Source of the DNA: Salinivibrio sharmensis
GTDB lineage: Bacteria > Pseudomonadota > Gammaproteobacteria > Enterobacterales > Vibrionaceae
Assembly (NCBI RefSeq): GCF_001995985.1
Contig: NZ_MUFC01000008.1
Span: forward strand, 1,249 to 65,248
Length of the DNA stretch: 64,000 bases
Direction of reading: 5' to 3'
The notes beneath the pieces are model-generated. The model saw nothing but the letters and a program-made list of their open reading frames with translations. It was not told where the DNA came from and made no database searches. Shown here piece by piece: positions 37,301 through 45,891 of this stretch; within the stretch, counting starts at the first letter, position 1, and each line of letters begins with the position of its first letter. Position numbers and translations under genes: made by a program.

Positions 37301-37499
37301 CGGCACGCTGCATGCGCATGGTGATAATTGCGCTCGGGATTTCTTGATGAGTGGCCCGGCCAACATCGCGGTTGACACGCTCCTGCATGATGTAGCTCGA
37401 GACTGACAGGCCCAGCACCATCAAGGTGATGAAGGTCATGATCAACCCAATCTTACTGACGATACTCTTACCAAATGGGCGAGGGTGATTTACCTTCAT
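34350..37499 (-). CDS. Hybrid sensor histidine kinase with receiver and HPt domains (TorS-like layout)
   Basis: The product has 1049 residues: TM1 (10-32), a helical periplasmic sensor (33-310), TM2 (311-335), HAMP (to about 390), HisKA with H417 (ATMSHEIRTPMNG), HATPase (GNAIKFSG, DNGIGIAPDKL, GGSGLGLAICKNIVD), a degenerate receiver-like segment (about 640-770), a receiver with D847 (VLTDCHMPNKDG), and HPt with H993 (AHKQKSAAGSIGA). This gives a complete His-Asp-His relay, but the final response regulator is not encoded here. ATG 37499 has AGGA six bases upstream; an earlier ATG lacks a site. The signal is unknown; TorS resemblance is in architecture only. Confidence 0.9.
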   Translation of the reverse strand: MKVNHPRPFGKSIVSKIGLIMTFITLMVLGLSVSSYIMQERVNRDVGRATHQEIPSAIITMRMQRAASDMNASMLKYVMGRHESLAVFLESQQDFEQLLARLREIKPDAEQRLSLISQLYERYQRIAHQKVLTEFDPVAEQWARKQVMRLSIDVVRPIDNLIAELKASQSLTQPDNLAVLQYLDELVDENGDMLTELNQYLDGRESSRERFTEDMATFERYLSLAQFELNDPASLKKLSNIRHHFTSLKRSGIAIFNNYQPSAKVGAMTAVRTLSDQEYQALEDALSTFAQQTGKVVTRSMVDLRSILHSNQLNLGYLLIFILFVSGAMYFYIYRTFTQPIAKLADSMQRLVAGDMTPPASNFQDRTDEVGKIAHGLVIFRAHIISRNQAREQLMAEKERAESASRAKAQFLATMSHEIRTPMNGVIGMLDMLRRSSLTQSQQSLISTVRESALSLLSIINDILDFSRTEAGKLQFERVTFSLSDTVEQVMDTVSHHANKRKVTLSLFINPHLPDQLVGDPNRLKQVLFNLVGNAIKFSGGQHRQPGFVTVNIDAIDNPQTHKAQLVFTITDNGIGIAPDKLDTIFQPFSQAESSTTREFGGSGLGLAICKNIVDLLGGEIDIESEQGNGTRFTVRIEYTVNPLAESAERPITREHAQQLSVEVDIPQNALNHAVCRYLEHLDIAYHHDSSPSKADKQLATHRLLITTHAEPSTLIAERAVDHVIALKHTLSLATHPDKRIVELFASPLTYRRLVHGLRVCLGLESPDISMLAESDAMLSLPDEAEAKTRDPERTRGCILVAEDNLTNQQVLTQQLHYLGYEVVMADDGDQALAAYQHHQVDLVLTDCHMPNKDGYTLTAALREMQRTSRWVPIIAITANALSGEETRCFEAGMDDYITKPIELDPLNERLTYWINRPHPTTQPTPRPTQQAPFATETLTLDASVIDRLYGGQQHAYQDIVNVFLKRSVPSLKALVQSHPPFEDWNALKDAAHKQKSAAGSIGATALHQACLEAEQAANNQQTEALVQALARIDTALDHLLEVLPRDPQ

Positions 37500-37847
37500 G
37501 ACGATTCCTACATCCTTGTCAACGATTGATTTGGGCGTGATCCGTGTTAAATTGCGCGTTGTGTTGTTTGCTTTCATCACGGTGAAGCCAGACTATACTT
37601 CAAGGAGACTGGCGTCAGTCGTTTGTATGATTTGACGTTGCCACTTGGCCCCTTATTCGAGATAGACTGAAAGGGAAGAGGACGATGTGAGCAAACACCA
37701 TGTCATAGAACGATGATCAGTTTATAGTATACAGTGCGCTAAGCACTGCGAAGCGTGACTCGCTTTCTAATTTCGCCTTCAAGAGGCGCAAATAGCCGAC
37801 GGGCACGGTACAATAGTGATAGTGGAATAGTCTAAGGACAAGTAATC
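37500..37847. other. Divergent spacer between the hybrid kinase and DUF3802 genes
   Basis: The 348-nt spacer has no gene. It contains a short palindrome, CAGTGC/GCACTG (37732-37737 and 37743-37748), just after an A/T-rich TTTATAGTATA stretch, which could be an operator or leader hairpin. Promoters for both flanking genes should lie here. Confidence 0.4.
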
Positions 37848-38192
37848 ATGGTAGTAGACTCAGACGGGTATCAAGCACTGATCGAACATTTTGCGTTTAA
37901 TCTCTCAGTGTTTGAAAAACCGGGTGAAGCCATTGGCGATGATACCATTGCCGATATTGTGCACGATCTGGTCGCCTCTAATATTATGACCATTTGCGAG
38001 CAAAATCCTGGGCTTTCGTCTGCATTGCGCTTCACCATATTACGAGAGGCTGACCGTGTGGTTGAAGATATGGAAGAAGTGCTGGCGGGTCGGTGGGAGC
38101 AACCAGTGACCGCAGAGCAGGTAGGCTTTCTCGAAGAGTACGTTGCCTTGGTAAAAAACCTGTTTGATGGTGCCATGGTCGAGCTGCGCTAG
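37848..38192 (+). CDS. DUF3802 family protein
   Basis: This is a 114-residue, acidic, probably all-helical protein matching the DUF3802 family of Vibrionaceae and relatives (start MVVDSDGYQALIEHFAFNL, later SALRFTILREADRVVEDMEE). No catalytic motif, signal peptide or membrane segment is visible, and function is unknown. It is divergent from the sensor kinase and 126 nt before tapT, which has its own candidate promoter. Confidence 0.75.
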   Translation: MVVDSDGYQALIEHFAFNLSVFEKPGEAIGDDTIADIVHDLVASNIMTICEQNPGLSSALRFTILREADRVVEDMEEVLAGRWEQPVTAEQVGFLEEYVALVKNLFDGAMVELR

Positions 38193-38259
38193 TGATAAGC
38201 GCTGGCGGTAACCGTTTGATGCCTCAATCCCACTGCTTTTATGATTTGGCCGCGCGATA

Positions 38260-38287
38260 CTGACACCAGACCTCAGTTCGGTATACT
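38260..38287 (+). promoter_or_regulatory. Candidate promoter of tapT
   Basis: CTGACA (38260-38265), a 16-nt spacer and TATACT (38282-38287) lie about 32 nt upstream of the tapT start, giving a short leader. Confidence 0.5.
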
Positions 38288-38318
38288 AGCCGGCCCATTG
38301 ACAACCTCAGACTGTACC

Positions 38319-39068
38319 ATGCGCCAATCCGCCCCGCGTCACGCTATTCATCAGCTTTACTCCACCCGCTTGGCACGTGCAACGCGTCCTTACCTCGCAC
38401 GTGGCGCCGGAGTAGACCGCTGCTCATCATGCATGTTAGTTCGTCATTTTTGCGTTTGTGAGTACCGTGCAGCGTGCCAGACCCATGCTGCGTTCATGTT
38501 ACTTATGTACGATGATGAGGTACTAAAACCCAGTAATACAGGGCGTTTGATTGCTGACTGCGTTGCGGATACCTACGCTTTTATCTGGTCACGTACGCAA
38601 CCTGATCCTGATATGCTGGCGTTGTTATCCCGCTCAGAGTTTCAACCCTATGTGGTCTTTCCTGCTCAGTACACGACCCCGACTCGTATGACGTCGCCGG
38701 CACGTATCCATGATAGCGCGAAGCGGCCGTTATTTATCATCATTGACGGTACTTGGCGCGAGGCGAAAAAAATCTTTCGTAAAAGCCCTTGGCTTGATCA
38801 TTTTCCGGTTTTAAGTATTGAACCTCAGGCATTATCTCGGTATCGCGTGCGCGATGCTCACGGTGAAAACCAACTGGCGACAGCAGAAGTGGCTGCTGAA
38901 GTGCTTGCTGTCAATCAAGAGCGCAAGGCGGCAGATTACTTAAACCAATGGTTCGATGTTTTTCGTGAGCGATACCTCGCAGGCAAACGACAAAAACACC
39001 TTGCGGAAGACAATGCGTTGACACGCTTTCTTGGTGATCAGCCCCTTTTGAACGATGCTGACACCTGA
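38319..39068 (+). CDS. tapT: tRNA-uridine aminocarboxypropyltransferase TapT (DTW domain)
   Basis: The product has 249 residues (E. coli YfiP/TapT about 232). A zinc-type cluster, DRCSSCMLVRHFCVC, sits near the N-terminus, followed by the KPSNTGRLIADCV block and the DTW signature IDGTWREAKKIFRKSPW. C-terminal SRYRVRDAHGENQLATAEV matches the E. coli enzyme. TapT adds the aminocarboxypropyl group from SAM to U47 of tRNA (acp3U47). I chose ATG 38319 on the match to LARATRPYLARG near the N-terminus. Confidence 0.9.
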   Translation: MRQSAPRHAIHQLYSTRLARATRPYLARGAGVDRCSSCMLVRHFCVCEYRAACQTHAAFMLLMYDDEVLKPSNTGRLIADCVADTYAFIWSRTQPDPDMLALLSRSEFQPYVVFPAQYTTPTRMTSPARIHDSAKRPLFIIIDGTWREAKKIFRKSPWLDHFPVLSIEPQALSRYRVRDAHGENQLATAEVAAEVLAVNQERKAADYLNQWFDVFRERYLAGKRQKHLAEDNALTRFLGDQPLLNDADT

Positions 39069-39175
39069 GTGAAAAGTCTGGTTGGAAAACAACGAAACTT
39101 GGAGCGAATCACGGACTTTTGCCTTGATTTGCTGAATAATCTGGTTAAATAACGACAATTTAAGGTGGCCTAGCC

Positions 39176-40078
39176 ATGTATTACGGCTTTGATGTGGGCG
39201 GTACAAAAATCGAATTTGGCGCCTTCGATAAACAACTCAATCGCGTTGCGACTGAACGACATCCAACCCCGACACAGGATTACTCAGCACTCATTGAGAC
39301 ACTGGTCATGCTGGTGGAAAAGTACGACGCGGAATTAGGGCAAAAAGGAACCATAGGTATTGGTATTCCAGGCTCGCAAGCAGAAGATGGCACGGTTTTG
39401 ACAGTGAATGTCCCGGCAGCCAACGGAAAGTCGTTGGGTGAAGACTTACAAGCACGCGTGGAGCGAGAGGTGCGTGTGAGTAATGATGCGAACTGTTTCG
39501 CCCTTTCAGAAGCATGGGATGAGCAAGCACAGTCTGCCAAAACCCTACTGGGGCTGATTTTGGGCACGGGGTTTGGTGGCGGCTTAGTGATTAACGGTAA
39601 GGTTATCAACGGTAAAAACCAAATGGCGGGCGAAGTGGGGCACATGCGTATGCCAATTGATGCTTGGCTTCGGTTGGGCGATAACCCACCAATGTTTGAT
39701 TGTGGCTGTGGCAACAAAGGATGCTTAGATAACTACCTGTCTGGGCGCGGCTTTGAACAGCTTTATGCCCACTTTTATCAGCCTTTATCCGCCATTGAAA
39801 TCATTGAAAACTACCGTCAAGGCGACCCCGATGCGGTGGCGTTTGTGGAATGCTTCTTTGATGTGTTAGCCATGGCGTTAGGGGGCATTTTAACTGCCTT
39901 TGATCCAGATATGGTTGTGCTTGGTGGCGGTCTATCTAACTTTGATGAACTCTATCAAGCGATTCCTGAACGCTTACCGACACACCTGCTGTCTGCGGCT
40001 AATGCCCCTGATATTGTGAAAGCGCAGCATGGTGATGCGGGAGGGGTGCGTGGCGCTGCCTTCTTACACTTAACCTGA
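39176..40078 (+). CDS. nagK: N-acetylglucosamine kinase
   Basis: The product has 300 residues (E. coli NagK 303). The ROK family ATP loop is MYYGFDVGGTKIEFG; SNDANCFALSEAW holds the catalytic Asp; the zinc motif is CGCGNKGCLDNYLSGRG. AGEVGHMRMP also matches NagK. It phosphorylates GlcNAc released by cell-wall recycling or chitin breakdown. A ribosome site (AAGGTGG) precedes the ATG. It is followed by a strong terminator. Confidence 0.93.
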   Translation: MYYGFDVGGTKIEFGAFDKQLNRVATERHPTPTQDYSALIETLVMLVEKYDAELGQKGTIGIGIPGSQAEDGTVLTVNVPAANGKSLGEDLQARVEREVRVSNDANCFALSEAWDEQAQSAKTLLGLILGTGFGGGLVINGKVINGKNQMAGEVGHMRMPIDAWLRLGDNPPMFDCGCGNKGCLDNYLSGRGFEQLYAHFYQPLSAIEIIENYRQGDPDAVAFVECFFDVLAMALGGILTAFDPDMVVLGGGLSNFDELYQAIPERLPTHLLSAANAPDIVKAQHGDAGGVRGAAFLHLT

Positions 40079-40088
40079 TGCGAATAAC

Positions 40089-40112
40089 AAAGCCGACGAG
40101 AGTCGGCTTTTT
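40089..40112 (+). terminator. Terminator of nagK
   Basis: AAAGCCGAC (40089-40097), GAGA loop, GTCGGCTTT (40102-40110) and further T residues. It separates nagK from the convergent ketoacyl-ACP synthase gene. Confidence 0.9.
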
Positions 40113-40126
40113 ACTCATCGAGCGAG

Positions 40127-41209
40127 TTATTTAGATTTCTTATCTTGGCAATGTTGAATGGCGCTTTCGAGTAACTCAAGTGCCGTTTTATCCGTAGGCG
40201 GTAGCGCTGCGTCAGATTCAGCGATTGGCGTCGTGCGCTCGCCCCAACGGATTAAGCCTGCGCCCCAGGTCAGCCCTGCACCGAACGCGGCGGTAAGTAA
40301 CTGGCTATGTGGCTTGAAGGCGCCTTGCTCAACGGCTTCGCATAAGGCAATCGGGATCGTGGCGGCTGAGGTGTTGCCATAGCGCTGGATATTAATAAAC
40401 GCCTTGTTTAATTCGATACCCGCATGCTCACATAGCGTCTCGATAATCCGTTTGTTGGCTTGATGAGGGACGACGAGGTCAATGTTATCTGCGCTTAGTT
40501 GATTACGCGTCAGAACCTGGTTCGCTGCTGACCCCATGCCTTTAACCGCGCGTTTAAAAATATCACGACCGATAAAATCAAACGCAAAATAGCCATTTTC
40601 TGGGTCAAAGCGATCCATTGCGGTACCAAACGCGGGGATCGCTAGCACGTCACGGCCAGCAGGATCACAACCAAGCTGTGCATCAAGTAACCCCACTTCT
40701 TGTTCGCTTTTACTGACCACGACCGCGCCTGCACCATCACCAAACAGCACGGCAGTGTCGCGTTTGCTCCAATCTAAATACCAGGTTAAATGCTCCGCAC
40801 CGATAATAAGGGCATGCTGATAGTGGCCAGCTTGCAGCATCTTGGTTGCGGTCTCTAACCCGTATAAAAAGCCGGTGCATGCGGCATTCATATCAAATGC
40901 AGCCGCACGAAGTGCACCTAAATTACCTTGCACTTTTGAGGCAATATTAGGGATTAAGGTATCAGGAGAGCAGGTCGCCACAATCAAAAGATCGAGCTGG
41001 CTTGCCTCAATACCAGCCGCTGCTAACGCACGCTGTGCTGCAACAGTGGCGAGATCAGAGGTCTCGACGTGACTCACTCGGCGAGCTTCAATGCCAGTGC
41101 GTGAGCGAATCCATTCATCATTGGTCTCTAAAATGGTACTGAGGTCATCATTGCTCAGCACAGCAGGCGGGAGGCATTTTCCCCAGCCTGTAATTTCTGC
41201 AAATGCCAT
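40127..41209 (-). CDS. 3-oxoacyl-ACP synthase III paralogue (FabH2-type)
   Basis: The product has 360 residues against about 317 for the main FabH. The catalytic triad is intact: C111 ([12 protein letters not shown]), H249 (VPHQANKR) and N279 (QRYGNTSAA). An extra C-terminal tail of about 35 residues (from [14 protein letters not shown]) ends KKSK. It condenses acetyl-CoA or another acyl-CoA with malonyl-ACP. It is not beside plsX-fabD-fabG-acpP, so it is the secondary copy, as with fabH2 on the small chromosome of Vibrio species. A role with other primers or exogenous fatty acids is possible. Confidence 0.88.
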   Translation of the reverse strand: MAFAEITGWGKCLPPAVLSNDDLSTILETNDEWIRSRTGIEARRVSHVETSDLATVAAQRALAAAGIEASQLDLLIVATCSPDTLIPNIASKVQGNLGALRAAAFDMNAACTGFLYGLETATKMLQAGHYQHALIIGAEHLTWYLDWSKRDTAVLFGDGAGAVVVSKSEQEVGLLDAQLGCDPAGRDVLAIPAFGTAMDRFDPENGYFAFDFIGRDIFKRAVKGMGSAANQVLTRNQLSADNIDLVVPHQANKRIIETLCEHAGIELNKAFINIQRYGNTSAATIPIALCEAVEQGAFKPHSQLLTAAFGAGLTWGAGLIRWGERTTPIAESDAALPPTDKTALELLESAIQHCQDKKSK

Positions 41210-41292
41210 AGTTATTTACGGGTTGTTTAGCGTTGCGCTAGTGTAAACCTGAAACTCGGATGAAACAATTTTGATGGGCAATAAGCGGTGAA

Positions 41293-41318
41293 AAACACTA
41301 CCTGGCGCAAACGCCAGG
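41293..41318 (-). terminator. Terminator of the INDY-type transporter gene
   Basis: CCTGGCG (41301-41307), CAAA loop, CGCCAGG (41312-41318), followed on the minus strand by TAGTGTTTTT. It lies 14 nt beyond the stop codon. Confidence 0.65.
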
Positions 41319-41332
41319 CAGCGTGACGTGCC

Positions 41333-42703
41333 TTACCAGAATAAACGAGTAAAGATGGCCAAAACCGCAATACAGACAATGTTGAGGTACAGGCCGACGC
41401 GCATCATGTCGCGCTGTTCAATATGCCCTGAACCAAACACAATGGCGTTAGGCGGTGTAGCAACAGGCAGCATAAAGGCGCATGATGCCGCGATAGCAAT
41501 CAATGCTGACAGCGCGACGGGTGAAACACCCAGAGCCTCGGCGATAGTAGCAAAGACGGGTACTAGTAGTGCGGCGCTGGCGGTATTGCTGGCAAATTCA
41601 GTCAAAAAGATCACAAATGCCACCACGCCTAGCATAGTGAAAAACAGCCCTGAACCTGTCAATGCATTACTCAGGTGGTTGGCAAGAAACAGGCTCGTGC
41701 CGGTTGCTTTGAGGACATTACTCAAGCAAATTCCCCCACCGAAGAGTAGCAACACGCCCCAGTCTGCGGTTTTTTCAACTTCTTTCCATTTCACTACGCG
41801 AGTGGCACCGAGTAATACGATGGCTGACAATGCCACGATGGAGTCGAATTTGCTAAGGCCACCGAGCATCGCATTCAGTGGTTTACTGAAAATCCAGGCA
41901 CTGACTGTCAGTGCGAAAATAGCAATGGTGATCACGCGAGGCTGGGTCCATGAGAACTCACGCTTATCGGCGTTAAAGCTGTGGTTCAGATTCGGCTTAG
42001 TCAGTACATACAGCACGGTAACAGCCACGGGTAGCAATATAAGCGTTACGGGCAGTCCCAGCTTCATCCAGTCAGCAAAACTGAGTCCAGCTTCGGCGGC
42101 GGCTATTGCATTTGGTGGACTGCCGACAATGGTGGCAATACCGCCGATACTTGCGCAATAAGCAATACCCAACAATACAAATACGTAGGTGCCATGATCT
42201 TTTTGGTTGTTTACCTTGTGCAAAATCCCCAGCACTAGTGGCAGCATCATTGCCGTCGTCGCCGTATTACTGATCCACATAGACAGGGCAGCGGTGACAC
42301 CAAACAGCATCATCACCGCCACTGACATTTTACCCTGCGCAATGGTCAACACTTTATTGGCGATGGCTTGGTCAAGCCCTTGGGCTTGCAGTGCAGCGGC
42401 AAGGGCAAAACCGCCGAGGAAGAGAAAGATGATGGGGTTGGCAAAATTTGACATTGCAGCGGGCGTTTCAAACACGCCAAGCGCGACCGCCATAATGGGA
42501 ACCAATATGGCGGTGATGCTAACGTGAATCGCTTCTGTTAACCAAAGTACAGCAATAAAGATCAGTAAACTTAGGCCAGTCGTGACATCTGTTGCGAACG
42601 GTAAGGTGTTATATAGGATCAAAAACAGCGCAATATCGGCAAACAAGATCCACGCTTTTCTGTCGGGTCCCGACGAACGGGAAGAAAGGGTTTGCACATC
42701 CAT
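41333..42703 (-). CDS. Na+/dicarboxylate symporter of the DASS family (VcINDY orthologue)
   Basis: The product has 456 residues with the fold of V. cholerae VcINDY (462), which it resembles over nearly its whole length. Both re-entrant hairpin tips carry the SNT substrate motif: S145-N146-T147 ([13 protein letters not shown]) and S372-N373-T374 ([13 protein letters not shown]). GSPPNAI and [10 protein letters not shown] complete the family signatures. It imports succinate or similar C4-dicarboxylates with Na+ across the inner membrane. It is monocistronic, with the malic enzyme gene a short way upstream in the same orientation. Confidence 0.93.
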   Translation of the reverse strand: MDVQTLSSRSSGPDRKAWILFADIALFLILYNTLPFATDVTTGLSLLIFIAVLWLTEAIHVSITAILVPIMAVALGVFETPAAMSNFANPIIFLFLGGFALAAALQAQGLDQAIANKVLTIAQGKMSVAVMMLFGVTAALSMWISNTATTAMMLPLVLGILHKVNNQKDHGTYVFVLLGIAYCASIGGIATIVGSPPNAIAAAEAGLSFADWMKLGLPVTLILLPVAVTVLYVLTKPNLNHSFNADKREFSWTQPRVITIAIFALTVSAWIFSKPLNAMLGGLSKFDSIVALSAIVLLGATRVVKWKEVEKTADWGVLLLFGGGICLSNVLKATGTSLFLANHLSNALTGSGLFFTMLGVVAFVIFLTEFASNTASAALLVPVFATIAEALGVSPVALSALIAIAASCAFMLPVATPPNAIVFGSGHIEQRDMMRVGLYLNIVCIAVLAIFTRLFW

Positions 42704-42933
42704 AGGGCGTCCTTTTTTAAACGTTATTGGGTAGTTTTTATAATGTTATGCTTTCAGCGTTTAGGTGCTTGATAGGGCAACAATTTTGACCCTCAAAGAG
42801 GGCCTTACCCCACTAAGCGATAGCTAATATACGCGTAAATGACAGGTGTGTTAATCGATTGCAGGCAGGTTTTTAAACAAATAATTAAAACAATGTGAAA
42901 TTTGTGATTGGGTCGGCACTGGTTGGTGTGGCG

Positions 42934-43605
42934 TTAGTCTTTTGAGTTTGAGACACCGCTGATTGGTTCTTTGGGGCCTGTAAATTTGGGTTTAACGTTG
43001 AGAATAAAGCTGTCGAGTACCGCTTTTGTCCGCGCTAATACTTCGCGAGCACGGATTTTGATGCCTGCCCAGCCTTGCGGGCTTGGCACTGCGTAGCATA
43101 TCGCGTCAATGTTGTTAACATCGGCGAGAAACAGTGCACGTTCACAATGGAATTGCTGGCTGATTACCGTGTAACGTACCAAGCTAAAAACGGTTTTGGC
43201 GCGAACCACTGAATCAAGCGTTCGAAATCCCGCATAGTCCAGATGGATTCTGTCTTCTGGGATCCCGGCTTGTCGTAAGTCACGCTTCATCGTCCAGGGC
43301 TCGTTATACGAGCGGTGGGCGTTGTCACCACTCAGTAGTAGGTGCTCGATTTTTCCTGCCTGGTATAACGATTCTGCCGCGTCAATACGATGGGTGTAGT
43401 AAGGGTTAGGGGTTTTACCAATGTATTTGCTGGTGCCTAATACTAGACCAACTTGCTGTGCTGGGAGCTCTTCCACCTTCTGGTACACGCGGCCCTTGGC
43501 ATTGAGTGTGATCGCCACATCGCTGGCTGCCATTATTAGCACCACAACCGAGGTACAACCTATTAATGTGAAAATCGTCTGACGAAGACGGCGCCGCAGA
43601 GCCAT
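42934..43605 (-). CDS. sanA: SanA-like DUF218 (YdcF family) envelope protein
   Basis: The product has 223 residues (E. coli SanA 239). An N-terminal membrane anchor (IFTLIGCTSVVVLIMAASDVAI) is followed by the DUF218 core: VGLVLGTSKY, the HRIDAAESLYQAGKIEHLLLSGDN segment (quoted in part) and DYAGFRTLDSVVRAK. SanA helps maintain the envelope barrier, notably vancomycin resistance at high temperature in E. coli. It lies between maeA and the INDY gene in the same orientation, but a terminator precedes it. Confidence 0.87.
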   Translation of the reverse strand: MALRRRLRQTIFTLIGCTSVVVLIMAASDVAITLNAKGRVYQKVEELPAQQVGLVLGTSKYIGKTPNPYYTHRIDAAESLYQAGKIEHLLLSGDNAHRSYNEPWTMKRDLRQAGIPEDRIHLDYAGFRTLDSVVRAKTVFSLVRYTVISQQFHCERALFLADVNNIDAICYAVPSPQGWAGIKIRAREVLARTKAVLDSFILNVKPKFTGPKEPISGVSNSKD

Positions 43606-43680
43606 TATGCTTCTTTTACCCTTTCTTTTATTACGCTGCGCTCGACGGAGTGAGTGTCGGCAAGTAGATGGAATCTTAGC

Positions 43681-43708
43681 AAAAAAAGCGCCTGAGTAGG
43701 CGCTTTTT
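43681..43708 (-). terminator. Terminator of maeA
   Basis: AGCGCC (43687-43692), TGAGTA loop, GGCGCT (43699-43704). A7 precedes it on the plus strand, giving a T7 tract on the minus strand; T5 follows on plus. It lies 14 nt beyond the maeA stop. Confidence 0.85.
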
Positions 43709-43722
43709 CTGTTAGGTTCGGG

Positions 43723-45414
43723 TTAAAAAGACGTCCGTTTGTAAGCGCGGTATTGTGGTGACCAGAAGCTTTCTTCTATACGCTTTTTCAGCGCCTCATC
43801 AGAGAGCTCTGATGCCACCCCCTCGGCGATAGCTTCTTTGGCAACCGCAAAAGCGATACGCTTTGATACCTGGGTAATATCCTCGAGAGGGGGAAGTAAC
43901 GCGCCAGTTCCGCGCTTGGCGAGCGGTGAGCACTCAGCTAGCGCGCGCGACGATGCCATTAGCATACCATCAGTGACACGTGACGCAGCAACGGCAAGCA
44001 CACCTAACCCAATGCCTGGGAAAATATAGCTGTTGTTGCACTGTGCAATCGGGAACGTCTTGCCATTATCCAAGCGAACAGGCTCGAACGGACTCCCCGT
44101 AGCGACTAGCGCTTGGCCGTCAGTCCAGCGCAGAATATCAAAGGGGGTTGCTTCGACCCGACTAGTCGGGTTAGACAGTGGGAAGATGATTGGACGTGGG
44201 CAGTTGGCGTGCATTTCTTTCACTACGTCTTCGGTGAATAGACCTGGCGCGCCAGAAACCCCTACTAACACTGTAGGCTGCGCGTTGCGCACGACATCCA
44301 ACAAGGAAATGTTGCTATCTTCCAACTGCCAGTCTGTGAGTGCGCCACTGTTTTGCACCAACTTCTGTTGGAAATCGAGAAGGTTAGGCATTGCATCGAC
44401 GAGCAGTCCCCAACGGTCTACCATGTAAACGCGCGCGCGGGCTTCTTGGTCGGAAATCCCCTCAGAGACCATTTGTGCAATGATGGCTTCAGCGATACCA
44501 CAACCGGCAGAGCCAGCGCCCAAGAAGGTGATGCGTTGTTCTGAAAGCTTGGTGCCTGCTGCTTTACATGCCGCGATCAATGAACCAACAGTGACAGCGG
44601 CTGTGCCTTGTATATCATCATTAAAGCAACAAACCCTGTCCTTATAGCGCTCGAGAATTGGCATGGCATTTTTTTGCGCAAAATCCTCGAATTGAATCAA
44701 GGCATCCGGCCAGCGACGCTGCACCGCTTGGATAAACTCTTCAATAAAGGCATCGTATTCTTGTCCGCTAATGCGGGTGTGACGCCAGCCCATATACATA
44801 GGGTCGGAGAGGCGTTGTGGGTTATTGGTGCCTACATCTAACACGATCGGGAGTGTGTAAGCCGGGCTGATGCCGCCACAAGCCGTATAAAGCGACAGCT
44901 TACCAATCGGGATGCCCATGCCACCAATTCCTTGATCGCCCAGTCCGAGAATACGCTCTCCATCGGTGACAACGATGACTTTGACGTTATGGCGTGATGC
45001 GTTGTTCAAGACGTCATCAATGCGATCACGGTTTGGGTAGGAAATGAACAGGCCACGGCCACGGCGATAAATGTTGGAAAAGTTCTCACAGGCCGCGCCG
45101 ACGGTTGGGGTATAAATGATCGGCATCATTTCGGTGATGTGGTTTGACACCAACCGATAAAAAAGCGTTTCGTTGGTATCTTGAATATTACGAAGATAGA
45201 TATGCTTATCGATATCGTTCTCGAAGCGTTGATACTGCTGATAAGCGCGCTCGGTTTGCTCTTCAATGGTTTCGATGGCGTCAGGCAGTAAGCCTTCTAG
45301 GTTAAAGAACTTTCGCTCTTCGACGCTAAATGCGCTTCCTTTGTTCAATAAGGGGGTTTCTAGCAAGGCCGGTCCCGCGTAGGGGATATAGAGAGGACGT
45401 TTTTGGTTATTCAT
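43723..45414 (-). CDS. maeA: NAD-dependent malic enzyme
   Basis: The product has 563 residues (E. coli MaeA 565). Conserved blocks are [17 protein letters not shown], the [20 protein letters not shown] segment, the metal-binding region [14 protein letters not shown], and the dinucleotide fold [16 protein letters not shown]. It decarboxylates malate to pyruvate, making NADH, and would act downstream of dicarboxylate uptake by the INDY-type carrier. It has a long, structured upstream region and its own terminator. Confidence 0.96.
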   Translation of the reverse strand: MNNQKRPLYIPYAGPALLETPLLNKGSAFSVEERKFFNLEGLLPDAIETIEEQTERAYQQYQRFENDIDKHIYLRNIQDTNETLFYRLVSNHITEMMPIIYTPTVGAACENFSNIYRRGRGLFISYPNRDRIDDVLNNASRHNVKVIVVTDGERILGLGDQGIGGMGIPIGKLSLYTACGGISPAYTLPIVLDVGTNNPQRLSDPMYMGWRHTRISGQEYDAFIEEFIQAVQRRWPDALIQFEDFAQKNAMPILERYKDRVCCFNDDIQGTAAVTVGSLIAACKAAGTKLSEQRITFLGAGSAGCGIAEAIIAQMVSEGISDQEARARVYMVDRWGLLVDAMPNLLDFQQKLVQNSGALTDWQLEDSNISLLDVVRNAQPTVLVGVSGAPGLFTEDVVKEMHANCPRPIIFPLSNPTSRVEATPFDILRWTDGQALVATGSPFEPVRLDNGKTFPIAQCNNSYIFPGIGLGVLAVAASRVTDGMLMASSRALAECSPLAKRGTGALLPPLEDITQVSKRIAFAVAKEAIAEGVASELSDEALKKRIEESFWSPQYRAYKRTSF

Positions 45415-45891
45415 GAATGATCAGACTCGATATTATCTTGTAATTAGTCGGTGATGAGTGTTGGGCGTTATCCTGTGCCTTCGTGGCAATAATGATCCCT
45501 TGCTAAACGCTTTGACAGCGTTGACGTGCGATAGCCCTAACGACGCTGTAATAGGGGTCAAAGTTTAGGCATGAATGGTGACCTAATTCAACTTTTTTAC
45601 CCGATTATGCGGGAATTGTAGAGTCTGTGCGGGGAGTGTTTTAATTCATCCAACGCACAGGTTGCTTCATTTTTACCTTCTTATTCATATGCTTGCACAT
45701 GAAAAAAACGGAAGTTAGATCACAACCTCCAGCAAAAATACGCAAGGTGAAGGGAAGCTGACTACACTAAAGTAGTGAGTTTATGATGACAACGTAATCG
45801 CTTGTTCCCATTCACTCACCTTATTTGGTTTGAGCTAATAATTACAATGTTGGCTGAGCACGTTTAATGGAAGGTTAATAGAGGTAGTCCA
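45415..45891. other. 477-nt divergent spacer, maeA leader and binding-protein promoter
   Basis: No gene is visible. The only clear structure is a nested inverted repeat at 45504-45567 (CTTTGAC 45510-45516 with GTCAAAG 45557-45563, and CAGCGTT with AACGACGCTG inside it), 90-150 nt upstream of maeA. The side toward 45892 is A/T-rich and ends with an AGAGGTAG ribosome site. Confidence 0.5.

Noticed and set aside
41328-42161. 277-codon open frame on the plus strand inside the INDY-type transporter gene
   Set aside because: The minus-strand gene matches VcINDY over nearly its full length; the antisense frame has no recognisable domain.
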